A stretch of DNA of 57,770 nt from Paracoccus fontiphilus (GTDB taxonomy: Bacteria > Pseudomonadota > Alphaproteobacteria > Rhodobacterales > Rhodobacteraceae). Below are positions 48,287-56,893 of this stretch, piece by piece. Made by a program: the position numbers and the translations under genes. How positions within the stretch are numbered: the stretch's first letter is position 1; every line of letters starts with the position of its first letter. The stretch covers positions 1-57,770 of the forward strand of contig NZ_JAFNAW010000020.1 in the NCBI RefSeq assembly GCF_017356265.1, read 5' to 3'. Under the pieces are notes generated by a model. The model searched no databases. It saw nothing but the letters and a program-made list of their open reading frames with translations, and had not been told where the DNA came from.

Positions 48287-49138
48287 ATGCTGGAAACCCT
48301 GCTGATCCCCTTCACCTACGGCTACATGGCGAACGCCATCTGGGTCTCGGCCCTGGTCGGCGGCGTCTGCGCCTTCCTCTCGGCCTACCTGATGCTGAAG
48401 GGCTGGAGCCTGATCGGCGACGCCCTGTCCCACTCCATCGTCCCCGGTGTCGCCGGCGCCTACATGCTGGGCCTGCCCTTCGCGCTCGGCGCCTTCCTGT
48501 CGGGGGGGCTGGCGGCACTGACCATGCTGTTCCTCAACAGCCGCACCGGGCTCAAGGAGGACGCGATCATCGGCCTCATCTTCACCGGCTTCTTCGGCAT
48601 CGGCCTCTTCATGATCTCGCTGAACCCGGTCGCGGTGGATCTCCAAGCGATCACCATGGGCAACATCCTCGCCATCTCGCCCGGCGACACGCTGCAACTG
48701 GCGATCATCGGCGGCGTGTCGCTGGTGATCCTGCTGGCAAAATGGCGCGACCTGACGGTGGTGTTCTTCGACGAAAGCCACGCCCGCACCATCGGCCTGC
48801 GTCCCGGCCGCCTGCGCGTGCTGTTCTTCACGCTGCTGGCCGGGTCCACGGTCGCCGCCATGCAGACGGTTGGCGCCTTCCTGGTGATCGCCATGGTGGT
48901 GACGCCCGGCGCCACGGCATACCTGCTGACCGACCGCTTTCCGCGCCTGATCGCCTTGTCGGTCGCCATCGGCACCCTGACCTCGGCCATCGGCGCCTAT
49001 CTCAGCTTCTTCCTGGACGGGGCAACGGGGGGCATCATCGTGGTCATGCAGACGCTGATCTTCCTGGCGGCCTTCGTCTTCGCGCCCACGCACGGCATCC
49101 TTGCCAGCCGCCGCCGCTTGCGCGAGGCCACCGAATGA
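48287..49138 (+). CDS. sitC: Mn/Fe ABC transporter permease SitC
   Basis: A 283-residue permease of the ABC-3 (ZnuB/MntB) family with about eight helices. It starts MLETLLIPFTYGYMANAIWV and shows VCAFLSAYLMLKGWSLIGDA with LSHSIVPGVA, the family signature, and a later DLTVVFFDESHARTIGL loop. The ATG at 48287 follows AAGGGAAAA; the gap upstream holds the hairpin repeat. The stop overlaps sitD by 4 nt. Confidence 0.93.
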   Translation: MLETLLIPFTYGYMANAIWVSALVGGVCAFLSAYLMLKGWSLIGDALSHSIVPGVAGAYMLGLPFALGAFLSGGLAALTMLFLNSRTGLKEDAIIGLIFTGFFGIGLFMISLNPVAVDLQAITMGNILAISPGDTLQLAIIGGVSLVILLAKWRDLTVVFFDESHARTIGLRPGRLRVLFFTLLAGSTVAAMQTVGAFLVIAMVVTPGATAYLLTDRFPRLIALSVAIGTLTSAIGAYLSFFLDGATGGIIVVMQTLIFLAAFVFAPTHGILASRRRLREATE

Positions 49139-49962
49139 CCTGGCTCACCGCGCCCTTCGCCTTCCCCTTCATGGTCGAGGCGATGCTGATCACCGTCATC
49201 GTAGCCATTCCCGCCGCCCTGCTCAGCTGCTTCCTGGTCCTGAGGGGATGGTCGCTGATGGGCGACGGGATCAGCCATGCCGTGCTGCCGGGGATCGTGC
49301 TAGCCTATCTGGCGGGCATCCCCCTGCTGATCGGAGCGTTCATCGCGGGCATGATCTGCGCGCTGTCGGCGGGCTGGCTGGACGCCAACAGCCGGGTCAA
49401 ACCCGACACCACGCTGGGCGTCGTCATGTCGGGCATGTTCGGCCTTGGCATCGTGATCTACACGCAGTTCCCGACCGACGTGCACCTGGACCATATCCTG
49501 TTTGGCAACATCCTGGGCGTGGGGCGCGACGACTTCATCTCGGCCGGGTCGATCTCGGCCGTTGTCGCGCTGGTCCTGGTCCTGAAATGGCGTGACTTCG
49601 CGCTGCTGGTCTTCGATCCCGTGCAGGCGCGGGTGGCAGGACTGCCCGTGCCATGGCTGCATTACGGCATGCTGGCGATGATCTCGGCTGTGGTGGTCGC
49701 CATGCTGTCGGCGGTCGGCATCATCCTGTCGGTCGCCCTGCTGATTGCGCCGGGGGCCATCGCCTTCCTGCTGACCACGCGGCTGCAGGCGATGCTGGCG
49801 CTGTCCGTCGCGGTCGGCGTCGGATCAAGCCTGCTCGGCATCTGGATCAGCTTCTGGCTGGACAGCGCGCCTGCCCCGACCATCGTTGTCGTCATGACCG
49901 CGCTGTTCGCGCTGGTCTTCTTCTGGCGGCAACTGACCCATCGCCGCACCGCCGCCACCTGA
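49135..49962 (+). CDS. sitD: Mn/Fe ABC transporter permease SitD
   Basis: A 275-residue ABC-3 permease paralogous to SitC: FMVEAMLITVIVAIPAALLS, then CFLVLRGWSLMGDGISHAVL (compare YLMLKGWSLIGDALSHSIVP in SitC) and FALLVFDPVQARVAGLP. Together with SitC it forms the membrane channel. The ATG overlaps the sitC stop (ATGA). A longer open frame upstream lies inside sitC and is dismissed. Confidence 0.93.
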   Translation: MTWLTAPFAFPFMVEAMLITVIVAIPAALLSCFLVLRGWSLMGDGISHAVLPGIVLAYLAGIPLLIGAFIAGMICALSAGWLDANSRVKPDTTLGVVMSGMFGLGIVIYTQFPTDVHLDHILFGNILGVGRDDFISAGSISAVVALVLVLKWRDFALLVFDPVQARVAGLPVPWLHYGMLAMISAVVVAMLSAVGIILSVALLIAPGAIAFLLTTRLQAMLALSVAVGVGSSLLGIWISFWLDSAPAPTIVVVMTALFALVFFWRQLTHRRTAAT

Positions 49963-49973
49963 GAGGAACCTCC

Positions 49974-51302
49974 ATGCTGCCGGATCGCCAGGCATTTCCC
50001 CCCGATTTCGTCTTCGGCGTCGCCACCTCGGCCTATCAGATCGAGGGCTCGGGGCATGGAGGGTCGGGTCCGTCCCACTGGGACACCTTTGCCGCGACGC
50101 CCGGCACCATCGCGGATGCCAGCAACGGCAGCCTTGCCTGCGATCATTACCATCGCTGGCCCGAGGATCTGGACCTGATCCGCAACGCGGGCTTTTCCGC
50201 CTATCGCTTCTCGACATCATGGGCGCGCGTCATGCCGGACGGAGTGAGGGTGAACCCGGAGGGCCTCGACTTCTATGATCGGCTGGTGGACGGAATGCTG
50301 CAGCGGGGGCTGGCGCCCTATCTGACCTGCTACCACTGGGAACTGCCTGCCGCGCTGGCGGACACGGGTGGCTGGCAGAACCGCGACATCGCCGCCCGCT
50401 TTGCCGATTACTGCACCGTGATCCACCGCAAGCTTGGCGACCGCGTCGCCAGCACCGCCACGCTGAACGAGCCCTGGTGCATCGCCTGGCTGTCGCATTT
50501 CCTGGGCCAGCACGCCCCCGGCCTGCGCGACGTCCGGGCAGCCGCCCGCGCCATGCACCACGTCCTGCTGGCCCACGGCGCCGCCACCCAGGCGCTGCGG
50601 TCCGAGGGCGCGCGAAACCTCGGCATCGTCCTGAACTTCGAAACGGCCCAGCCCGCCGACGACAGCGACGAAGCGCTCGGCGCCGCCCGGGTGCAGGATG
50701 CCATCTACAACCAGTGGTTCATCCGCGCGATCATGGGGCAAGGTTATCCGCCCCTAGCGCTGGAAGGCCTTGCCGCGCATCTGCCGGACGACTGGCAGGC
50801 CGACATGGGGTTGATCGCGCAGCCTATAGACTGGCTTGGCGTCAACTACTACACGCGGCGCCTTTATGCGGCTGGAACGGGCCTGTGGCCGCGGGGCAGC
50901 GCGGTGGACGGTCCCCTGCCCAAGACGCAGATGGGCTGGGAAATCCGGCCCGAGGGCCTGACCGAGTTCCTGATCCGCCTGCAGCAGGATCACGTGGGCG
51001 ACCTGCCGATCTCCGTGACGGAAAACGGCATGTCCGAAGCTGCGGGTCAGGACGTCGCGGCCGATCCGCGCCGCATCGCCTTCATCGGCGATCACCTTCG
51101 CGCGGCACGCGCCGCGATGGATCGGGGCGTGAACCTGAAAGGCTTCTTCTACTGGTCGCTTCTCGACAATTTCGAATGGGGCTGGGGCTTCGGGCCGCGC
51201 TTCGGCCTTGTCCATGTCGATTACACGACGATGAAGCGCACCCCCAAGACCAGTTGGCACGCATTCAGGGCGATGCTTGGCGGCAAGGCCGATCCGGCCT
51301 GA
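49974..51302 (+). CDS. GH1 beta-glucosidase
   Basis: A 442-residue family 1 glycoside hydrolase. N-terminal block FPPDFVFGVATSAYQIEG; acid/base Glu166 in ATLNEPWC; nucleophile Glu350 in SVTENGMS; C-terminal FFYWSLLDNFEWGWGFGPRF. It hydrolyses beta-glucosides or related sugars in the cytoplasm, since no signal peptide is seen. GAGAGGA lies before the ATG and the gene starts 11 nt after the sitD stop, so it is probably read from the metal-regulated sit promoter, an unexpected pairing. Confidence 0.93.
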   Translation: MLPDRQAFPPDFVFGVATSAYQIEGSGHGGSGPSHWDTFAATPGTIADASNGSLACDHYHRWPEDLDLIRNAGFSAYRFSTSWARVMPDGVRVNPEGLDFYDRLVDGMLQRGLAPYLTCYHWELPAALADTGGWQNRDIAARFADYCTVIHRKLGDRVASTATLNEPWCIAWLSHFLGQHAPGLRDVRAAARAMHHVLLAHGAATQALRSEGARNLGIVLNFETAQPADDSDEALGAARVQDAIYNQWFIRAIMGQGYPPLALEGLAAHLPDDWQADMGLIAQPIDWLGVNYYTRRLYAAGTGLWPRGSAVDGPLPKTQMGWEIRPEGLTEFLIRLQQDHVGDLPISVTENGMSEAAGQDVAADPRRIAFIGDHLRAARAAMDRGVNLKGFFYWSLLDNFEWGWGFGPRFGLVHVDYTTMKRTPKTSWHAFRAMLGGKADPA

Positions 51303-51317
51303 CCGGAACCGGCGTCA

Positions 51318-51476
51318 TCAGCCGCCGCCGATTCCCGTGTTCACCTTGCCGGTGCCGCCGCAATCGGGGCATTCCTTGCCTTCGATGCGCCCGCTGCCCT
51401 CGCATTTGCGGCAGATGTTCTCGCCCGCGCCCGGGGTGCCGGGCGGAACGGCATCGGGATTTTCCTTCTCGTCCAT
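51318..51476 (-). CDS. DnaJ-type zinc-knuckle miniprotein
   Basis: A 52-residue protein. Two CxxCxGxG motifs, CRKCEGSGRI and CPDCGGTGKV, form one zinc site like half of the DnaJ cysteine-rich domain. The N-terminus (MDEKENPDAVPPGTPGAGEN) is flexible. The ATG at 51476 was chosen because AGGAG lies 6 nt upstream; an in-frame ATG at 51491 is possible. It converges with the beta-glucosidase gene. Probably a small chaperone-like or redox protein, function unknown. Confidence 0.75.
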   Translation of the reverse strand: MDEKENPDAVPPGTPGAGENICRKCEGSGRIEGKECPDCGGTGKVNTGIGGG

Positions 51477-51645
51477 GGTAGTCTCCTGCATCCTGTCCCG
51501 AGTCAACCCGCCCTGCCGATTCATGTTCCCGCCGCAACGCCAAAGAGATCCTGTCCGGACCCGTCCCGATGCGGGAACAGGCTTGGTTGCGCCGCACGGG
51601 ACCAACGGCTATCTGGAGGACCAGAGCGGAACCCGAGGGGCCTTC

Positions 51646-51810
51646 ATGATCGTCATCGCCGCCGCCGTCATCGGCGCAATCCTGGGCTGGCGCCGCGCCG
51701 GCCAGCTTGGCGGCTCGCAGCGGGACCGCGCCCAGTATGCGGCAGCCTTCGCCGTGGCCTTTGCCGTCGTCGGCCTGTTTGCCACCGTTTTCGTCGACCG
51801 GATGATGTGA
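51646..51810 (+). CDS. Small membrane protein (54 aa)
   Basis: A 54-residue protein with two hydrophobic segments, VIAAAVIGAILGW and AAFAVAFAVVGLFATVFV, joined by a basic loop (RRAGQLGGSQRDRAQ). Its TGA shares one base with the ATG of the vWA gene (TGATG), implying co-translation. It reads as a two-helix hairpin in the inner membrane. Not a family I can name, though the Gly-Trp-Arg-Arg turn looks conserved-type. Confidence 0.72.
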   Translation: MIVIAAAVIGAILGWRRAGQLGGSQRDRAQYAAAFAVAFAVVGLFATVFVDRMM

Positions 51811-52991
51811 TGTTCATCCCGTTCCTCGACAGCCTGCGCCGGCACGGAGTTCCGGTCTCGCTGCGGGAATGGCTGGACCTGATGGCGGGAATGCAGGCGG
51901 GGGTCGCAGACTGGACCGTCGACGGCTTCTACCATCTGGCCCGGCTGGCTCTTGTCAAGGACGAACGGCATATCGACCGTTTCGACCGCGCCTTCGCGGA
52001 AGCCTTTGCGGGACTGGAGCAGATCCCGGTCGAGGCCCTGGTCAGCGAACAGGCGATCCCGCGCGAATGGCTGGAAAGACTGGCGGAAAAGCTGCTGACC
52101 GACGAGGAGAAGGCCCAGATCCAGGGCAGCGGCAGCTTCGAGGAGCTGATGCAGAAGCTGCGCGAACGGCTGGCGGAACAGCAGTCCCGCCACCAGGGCG
52201 GCAGCAAGTGGATCGGCACGGCCGGGACGTCGCCCTTCGGCGCCTATGGCTACAACCCCGAGGGGGTCAGGATCGGCCAGCACGAAAGCCGCCATCGCCG
52301 CGCGGTCAAGGTCTGGGACAAGCGCGAGTTCCGCAATTTTGACGACGGCGTGGAACTGGGCACCCGCAACATCAAGGTCGCGCTGAAGCGCCTGCGGCAA
52401 TGGGCGCGGCATGGCGCGGCCGACGAACTGGACCTGCCCGCCACCATCCGCGCCACCGCCGACCACGGCTATATCGACGTGCAGACCCGGCCCGAGCGGC
52501 GCAACGCGGTCAAGGTGCTGCTGTTCCTGGATGTGGGCGGCTCGATGGACGACCATATCCGTGTCGTGGACGAGCTGTTCTCGGCCGCCCGCGCCGAGTT
52601 CAAGCACATGCAGCACTTTTATTTCCACAACTGCCTTTACGAAGGCGTGTGGAGCGACAATCGCCGCCGCTGGGTGGAACAGACGCCGACCTGGGACGTG
52701 CTGCATCGCTTCGGGCGCGACTACAAGTGCATCTTCGTGGGCGACGCCTCGATGTCGCCCTACGAGATCGCGGTGGCGGGCGGCGCAAACGAGCACTGGA
52801 ACCCCGAACCGGGCGAGCTGTGGCTGCGCCGGGCCTGCGAGACATGGCCCGACCACGTCTGGCTGAACCCCGTGCCGCAGGCCCATTGGGGCCATACGCA
52901 GTCCATCGCCATGATCGGCCGGATCTTCGAAAATCGCATGATGCCCCTGACACTGGACGGGTTGACGCAGGCCATGCGGGCCTTGGGCTAA
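51810..52991 (+). CDS. vWA domain protein (CoxE-like)
   Basis: A 393-residue protein. The N-terminal half is helical (FLDSLRRHGVPVSLREWLDL, RLAEKLLTDEEKAQIQGSGS); the C-terminal half is a von Willebrand A domain with the MIDAS start LFLDVGGSMDDHIRVVDELF (Asp241). Blocks FYFHNCLYEGVW and IFVGDASMSPYEI are typical of CoxE/YehP-type proteins, which usually work with a MoxR AAA+ ATPase in metal-cofactor or complex maturation. No MoxR gene is adjacent; CobS at the other end of the window is the only related ATPase present. ATG 51810 was preferred to the GTG one codon before. Confidence 0.88.
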   Translation: MFIPFLDSLRRHGVPVSLREWLDLMAGMQAGVADWTVDGFYHLARLALVKDERHIDRFDRAFAEAFAGLEQIPVEALVSEQAIPREWLERLAEKLLTDEEKAQIQGSGSFEELMQKLRERLAEQQSRHQGGSKWIGTAGTSPFGAYGYNPEGVRIGQHESRHRRAVKVWDKREFRNFDDGVELGTRNIKVALKRLRQWARHGAADELDLPATIRATADHGYIDVQTRPERRNAVKVLLFLDVGGSMDDHIRVVDELFSAARAEFKHMQHFYFHNCLYEGVWSDNRRRWVEQTPTWDVLHRFGRDYKCIFVGDASMSPYEIAVAGGANEHWNPEPGELWLRRACETWPDHVWLNPVPQAHWGHTQSIAMIGRIFENRMMPLTLDGLTQAMRALG

Positions 52992-53030
52992 CCTCTGGCG
53001 CGGACGGCACGGCGCGACCATATTGGAGCC

Positions 53031-53717
53031 ATGCTGAAGTTCACCCCGATCATCCTGCTGATCCTTTACCTGGCCGCCGTGTGGTTCTTCTCGCTGTGGC
53101 GCCTGAAGCAGGAACTGAACCAGCGATCGACGCCCTTGAGCCATCCCCGCCTGACGCCGATGCTGGAACGTCTGGGCCGGGCGATGGACCTGCCCGCCGT
53201 TCGCGCCCATGTCTACGAGGTCGAGCCGGTCAACGGCCTTGCCGCCCCCGACGGCCGTATCTTCCTGACGCGCGGCTTCATCCGCAAGCTGGACGCGGGC
53301 GAGGTCACGCCCGAGGAACTGGCCAGCGTCATCGCGCACGAACTTGGCCATGTCGCCCATGGCCATGCACGCCGGCGCATGATCGACTTCGCGGGCCAGA
53401 ACGCCATCCGCATGGCGCTTGCCGGCATCCTGGGCCGCATCATCCCCGGCCTTGGCGTCTGGATCGCCGGGCTTGTGGCAACTGCCGTGGCCGCCCGCCT
53501 GTCCCGCGACGACGAGTTCGAGGCCGACCGCTTCGCCAGCGCGCTGATGATCCGCGCGGGTCTGGGGACCGATCCGCAGATCTCGCTGTTTCGCAAGCTG
53601 GACCGGCTGACCGGCAAGGGCATGGGCCAGGCGCCTGCCTGGCTGCTGTCGCACCCGCCCACCGCCCGCCGCATTGCCGCCATCGAGGCGCACAAGGCCC
53701 GCTGGCACGACGGCTGA
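53031..53717 (+). CDS. M48 family metalloprotease
   Basis: A 228-residue membrane-anchored zinc protease. One N-terminal helix (IILLILYLAAVWFFSLW) precedes the catalytic domain. The zinc motif HELGH (His103, Glu104, His107) lies in SVIAHELGHVAHGHARR, and the third ligand Glu164 in DDEFEADRFAS. A hydrophobic hairpin (GLGVWIAGLVATAVAA) separates them, and SHPPTARRIAAIE is the usual C-terminal block. Related to HtpX/YfgC; likely handles misfolded envelope proteins. Confidence 0.9.
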   Translation: MLKFTPIILLILYLAAVWFFSLWRLKQELNQRSTPLSHPRLTPMLERLGRAMDLPAVRAHVYEVEPVNGLAAPDGRIFLTRGFIRKLDAGEVTPEELASVIAHELGHVAHGHARRRMIDFAGQNAIRMALAGILGRIIPGLGVWIAGLVATAVAARLSRDDEFEADRFASALMIRAGLGTDPQISLFRKLDRLTGKGMGQAPAWLLSHPPTARRIAAIEAHKARWHDG

Positions 53718-53775
53718 AGGGCCTTGCGGCACGCGGTGGTTGTCCTATGCTTCCGGCGAACAACCGGGACAGACG

Positions 53776-54966
53776 ATGACGCGACCCTTCCGCCGCCGGG
53801 TTTTCTACCTGCCCGGCTTCGACCCAATGCCCCCGCGTCGCTATCGCGAGCTTTTCCGGCAGGAAGCGCGAAAGCAGGCCAAGGTCAGCGGCTTCGACCT
53901 GGCAATGGAAAAGCCCGGCAAGGGCGCGGGCTTCGGCTGGCAAACCCATGCGCGCTTCCCCGGGGGCGAGGCAAGGACCCGCTTCGACGTGCTGGTCTGG
54001 TCCGATCTGGTTCAGGCGTCCATGAAGGGCGGCATCCTGACGACCTATGCGCAACTGGTGCGGACGGCGTGGATCTACATCGCCTCGGGCGCGCTGCGAA
54101 GGTTGATGCGGCTGCGCCGGGGACCCGTGCTGGCGGCGCTTTATCCTGTGGTGGTCCTGGTCCTGCAACTGATCGCCGCCATCCTCGCGGCGCTTCTGGC
54201 CGGCTGGACCGCCATGGACCTGACCGGCCAAGGCTGGCTTGCCGCCATCCTTGGCATCGTTGCGGCCTGGGGGGTCCTGTCCCTTGCCGCATCGCAGGAC
54301 CACCGGCTGTTCGCATATTACCTGATGCATGACTATGCGTTCACCGCCAGTCTTCGCGGGGCCTATCCCCCTGAACTCGAAAAACGGCTGGCCCGGTTCA
54401 CCGACCGCGTCGCCGACGCCCTGGCCGAGGACGTGGACGAGGTTCTGGTCGTCGGCCATTCCTCGGGCGCCTATCTTGCCGTGTCGCTGATGGCCGACCT
54501 GCTGCGCCGGGACGTGGGTCCCCATCGCCCTGCCCTGACCCTGCTGACGTTGGGGCACGTCGTGCCGATGGCATCCTTCCTGCCCGGGGCGCAGCGGCTT
54601 CGGGCCGACCTCGCCTTTCTGTCCGAACGGCCCGAGCTATTCTGGCTGGACGTGACAGCCCCCGGCGACCCGTGCAGCTTCGCCTTGTGCGATCCGGTGG
54701 CGGTCAGCGGCGTGGCGGGGCCGGGGCAACGCTGGCCCCTGGTGATCTCGGCCGCGTTCAGCCACACCCTGTCGCCCCGCTTGCAGCGGGATTTGCGCTG
54801 GCGGTGGTTCCGGCTGCACCTGCAGTACCTCTGCGCCTTCGACCGGCCGGGCGACTACGACTATTTCGCCATCACTGCCGGACCATGCGCCTTGTCCGAT
54901 CGCTTTGCCGCCCGCAAGCCCTCGCCCGGACGTATCGCCGTTCCCGTCGGTCCGGGGCTGCCGTGA
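53776..54966 (+). CDS. Alpha/beta-hydrolase-like membrane protein
   Basis: A 396-residue protein. The N-terminus (RRVFYLPGFDPMPPRRYREL) resembles the first strand and oxyanion loop of an alpha/beta hydrolase. Two or three hydrophobic helices follow (residues ~120-175, PVVVLVLQLIAAILAALLAG and LAAILGIVAAWGVLSLAA). A nucleophile-elbow-like GHSSGA occurs in VLVVGHSSGAYLAVSLMADL. So it may be an esterase or lipase tethered to the inner membrane. The stop overlaps the GTG of the P450 gene (GTGA), suggesting the two act together. Confidence 0.7.
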   Translation: MTRPFRRRVFYLPGFDPMPPRRYRELFRQEARKQAKVSGFDLAMEKPGKGAGFGWQTHARFPGGEARTRFDVLVWSDLVQASMKGGILTTYAQLVRTAWIYIASGALRRLMRLRRGPVLAALYPVVVLVLQLIAAILAALLAGWTAMDLTGQGWLAAILGIVAAWGVLSLAASQDHRLFAYYLMHDYAFTASLRGAYPPELEKRLARFTDRVADALAEDVDEVLVVGHSSGAYLAVSLMADLLRRDVGPHRPALTLLTLGHVVPMASFLPGAQRLRADLAFLSERPELFWLDVTAPGDPCSFALCDPVAVSGVAGPGQRWPLVISAAFSHTLSPRLQRDLRWRWFRLHLQYLCAFDRPGDYDYFAITAGPCALSDRFAARKPSPGRIAVPVGPGLP

Positions 54967-56327
54967 CCCCGCCCCGCCCGCACACGACCGAGGGGCGGGG
55001 CAGCGTCCTGCGCTTTGCCCGCGCCTTTCGCAGCGACCTGCTGTCCGCCCTGCCCGAGCGGCTTTACCGCGCCTGGATGGCCGAGTTTCGCAGCCCCCTG
55101 GTCCACAGCTTCTTCTGCAACGACCCGGCTTTGGTGCGCCTGATCCTGAAGGAGCGGCCCGGCGACTTTCCCAAGTCGAACCGCCTCCGCGCGGGCCTGG
55201 CGCCCCTGCTTGGCGAATCCATCTTTGTCACGAACGGCGAACAATGGGCCGCGCAGCGCCGCATCATCGACCCGGCCTTCGAGGGCGGGCGCCTGCACCA
55301 CAGCCTGCCCGCCATCCTTGAGGCGGCCGATGCCCTGGTCACACGCCTGAAGCCCGGCGAACAGGACATCGAGCCAGAGGCCAGCCATGCCGCCGCCGAC
55401 GTCATCTTCCGCGCCCTGTTTTCCATGCCGATCGAACATGACATTGCCGCCCGGGTCTTTGGCGCCTTCCGCGCCCATCAGGACGCGCAGCCGGTCGTCA
55501 ACCTTGCCGCCCTGCTGCCCTGGCCGCGCTGGCTGCCCCATCCCCATTCGCGCCGCACCCGCCGGACGGCGGCCCAGATTCGGGGGCTGATCACGGATCT
55601 GGTCGCCACCCGCATGAAGGCGATCCACGAGGGCAGCGCGCCCGACGATCTGGCGACGCGGATCATGACCACGCCCGATCCCAAGACCGGCCGCTGCTTC
55701 TCGCAGGCCGAGATGGTGGACCAGGTGGCGATCTTCTTCCTGGCCGGGCACGAGACCAGCGCCTCGGCCCTGGCCTGGGCCTTGTGGCTTGTCGCGTCCC
55801 ATCCCGAATGGCAGGATCGCATCGCCGCCGAAGCCGCGCATCTTTCGCCCGACATGGCTGGCGTCAACGCCCTGCGCGCCACCCGCGCCGTCTTCCGAGA
55901 GGCGCTGCGGCTTTATCCCCCGGTCCCAATGATGGTGCGCGAGGCAAGCCAGCCGGTCATGATGCGCGGCCGTCCAGTCCCTGCGGGTGCGCAACTGGTC
56001 CTGTCGCCCTGGCACCTGCACCGCCACCAGCGGCTTTGGGACCGTCCCGACGACTTCGACCCCGACCGCTGGAATCGCCCCGACGGCAAGGCCGGCGCCC
56101 GCGATGCCTTTATCCCCTTTTCCACAGGCCAGCGCGTCTGCCCCGGCGCGGGCTTTGCCATGATCGAGGGCGTGGTGATGCTGGCCCGCGTCGTGCAAGC
56201 ATTCCATCTGCGACCCGGCGCCAAGGCCCCGGTCCCGGTCGCTCGCCTGACCGTCCGCGGAAAGGATGGGATTGTCCTTCATCTTGCCCCGCGTAAAATC
56301 ATCGACGTCACCTCGCCGCCCGCTTGA
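54963..56327 (+). CDS. Cytochrome P450
   Basis: A 454-residue bacterial P450. I-helix oxygen-binding motif [16 protein letters not shown]-helix ExxR in [14 protein letters not shown], meander [19 protein letters not shown] and heme loop [19 protein letters not shown] with Cys393 as thiolate ligand. No signal or membrane anchor. Needs ferredoxin/reductase from elsewhere. The GTG start at 54963 shares bases with the upstream stop. The substrate is unknown; the partner alpha/beta-hydrolase-like gene hints at a lipid or ester. Confidence 0.94.
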   Translation: MTPPRPHTTEGRGSVLRFARAFRSDLLSALPERLYRAWMAEFRSPLVHSFFCNDPALVRLILKERPGDFPKSNRLRAGLAPLLGESIFVTNGEQWAAQRRIIDPAFEGGRLHHSLPAILEAADALVTRLKPGEQDIEPEASHAAADVIFRALFSMPIEHDIAARVFGAFRAHQDAQPVVNLAALLPWPRWLPHPHSRRTRRTAAQIRGLITDLVATRMKAIHEGSAPDDLATRIMTTPDPKTGRCFSQAEMVDQVAIFFLAGHETSASALAWALWLVASHPEWQDRIAAEAAHLSPDMAGVNALRATRAVFREALRLYPPVPMMVREASQPVMMRGRPVPAGAQLVLSPWHLHRHQRLWDRPDDFDPDRWNRPDGKAGARDAFIPFSTGQRVCPGAGFAMIEGVVMLARVVQAFHLRPGAKAPVPVARLTVRGKDGIVLHLAPRKIIDVTSPPA

Positions 56328-56362
56328 CATTCCCCGCGACCGGGACAAAAAGAGGCTCCAGT

Positions 56363-56438
56363 GGGGCCGTAGCTCAGTTGGTAGAGCGCGTCGTTCGCAA
56401 TGACGAGGCCAGGGGTTCGATTCCCCTCGGCTCCACCA
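56363..56438 (+). tRNA. tRNA-Ala (anticodon CGC)
   Basis: A 76-nt cloverleaf: acceptor GGGGCCG / CGGCTCC, D arm GCTCAGTTGGTAGAGC, anticodon stem CGTCG / TGACG with loop TTCGCAA giving CGC (reads GCG codons), T arm AGGGG TTCGATT CCCCT, and an encoded CCA end. Confidence 0.97.
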
Positions 56439-56893
56439 GATCATCCCCATTAGTGCTATGAATTTGTTGGATAATCGGCTTGCAGATTTCTGCTGTCCCG
56501 CCAAAAAACCCACCACCAAGTTTCCTGAGCCGCCGCCTCCCTTCCCTCGGGCCGGCTCAACTGCGCAGCCAATACCGACTCGGTCTTGCTGGAAGGTGAT
56601 GCCGACCAGATCAAAGGAAGCGCCGGTCACAATCGGCATTAGAGCGGGTCAACTTACAATCTTGGCAACGAGCTCAAGTGTAGCCGGGCCCACGCCGCCG
56701 AGGCAGGGGGTACCCCCTAGGGGTGGGCGCATCGACTAGAGAGAGGGTGGGGGGTAAAATCGCGCACCGCGGATCCTCTACTCGTCTACCCCTCGGACGG
56801 CTCGCAAATTTTCCATTTTTTTCAGTATGGAGACTGCCGCCCCCTGCCTCTGCTAATCCACTTCGATGGTCGTCGCAACGCCGGTGTAGATTA
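56439..56893. other. Non-coding stretch just past tRNA-Ala
   Basis: 455 nt with no convincing gene. Composition is less GC-rich than the rest of the window, with A-rich runs (CCAAAAAACCCACCACC, TTTTCCATTTTTTTCAG). It contains a 12-bp palindrome GGGGGTACCCCC at 56706-56717. It could be the non-coding edge of an integrated element whose other end lies beyond the window. Confidence 0.5.

Noticed and set aside
56706..56717. GGGGGTACCCCC palindrome
   Set aside because: Isolated 12-bp palindrome in a G-rich stretch; no partner copy or nearby gene to give it meaning.
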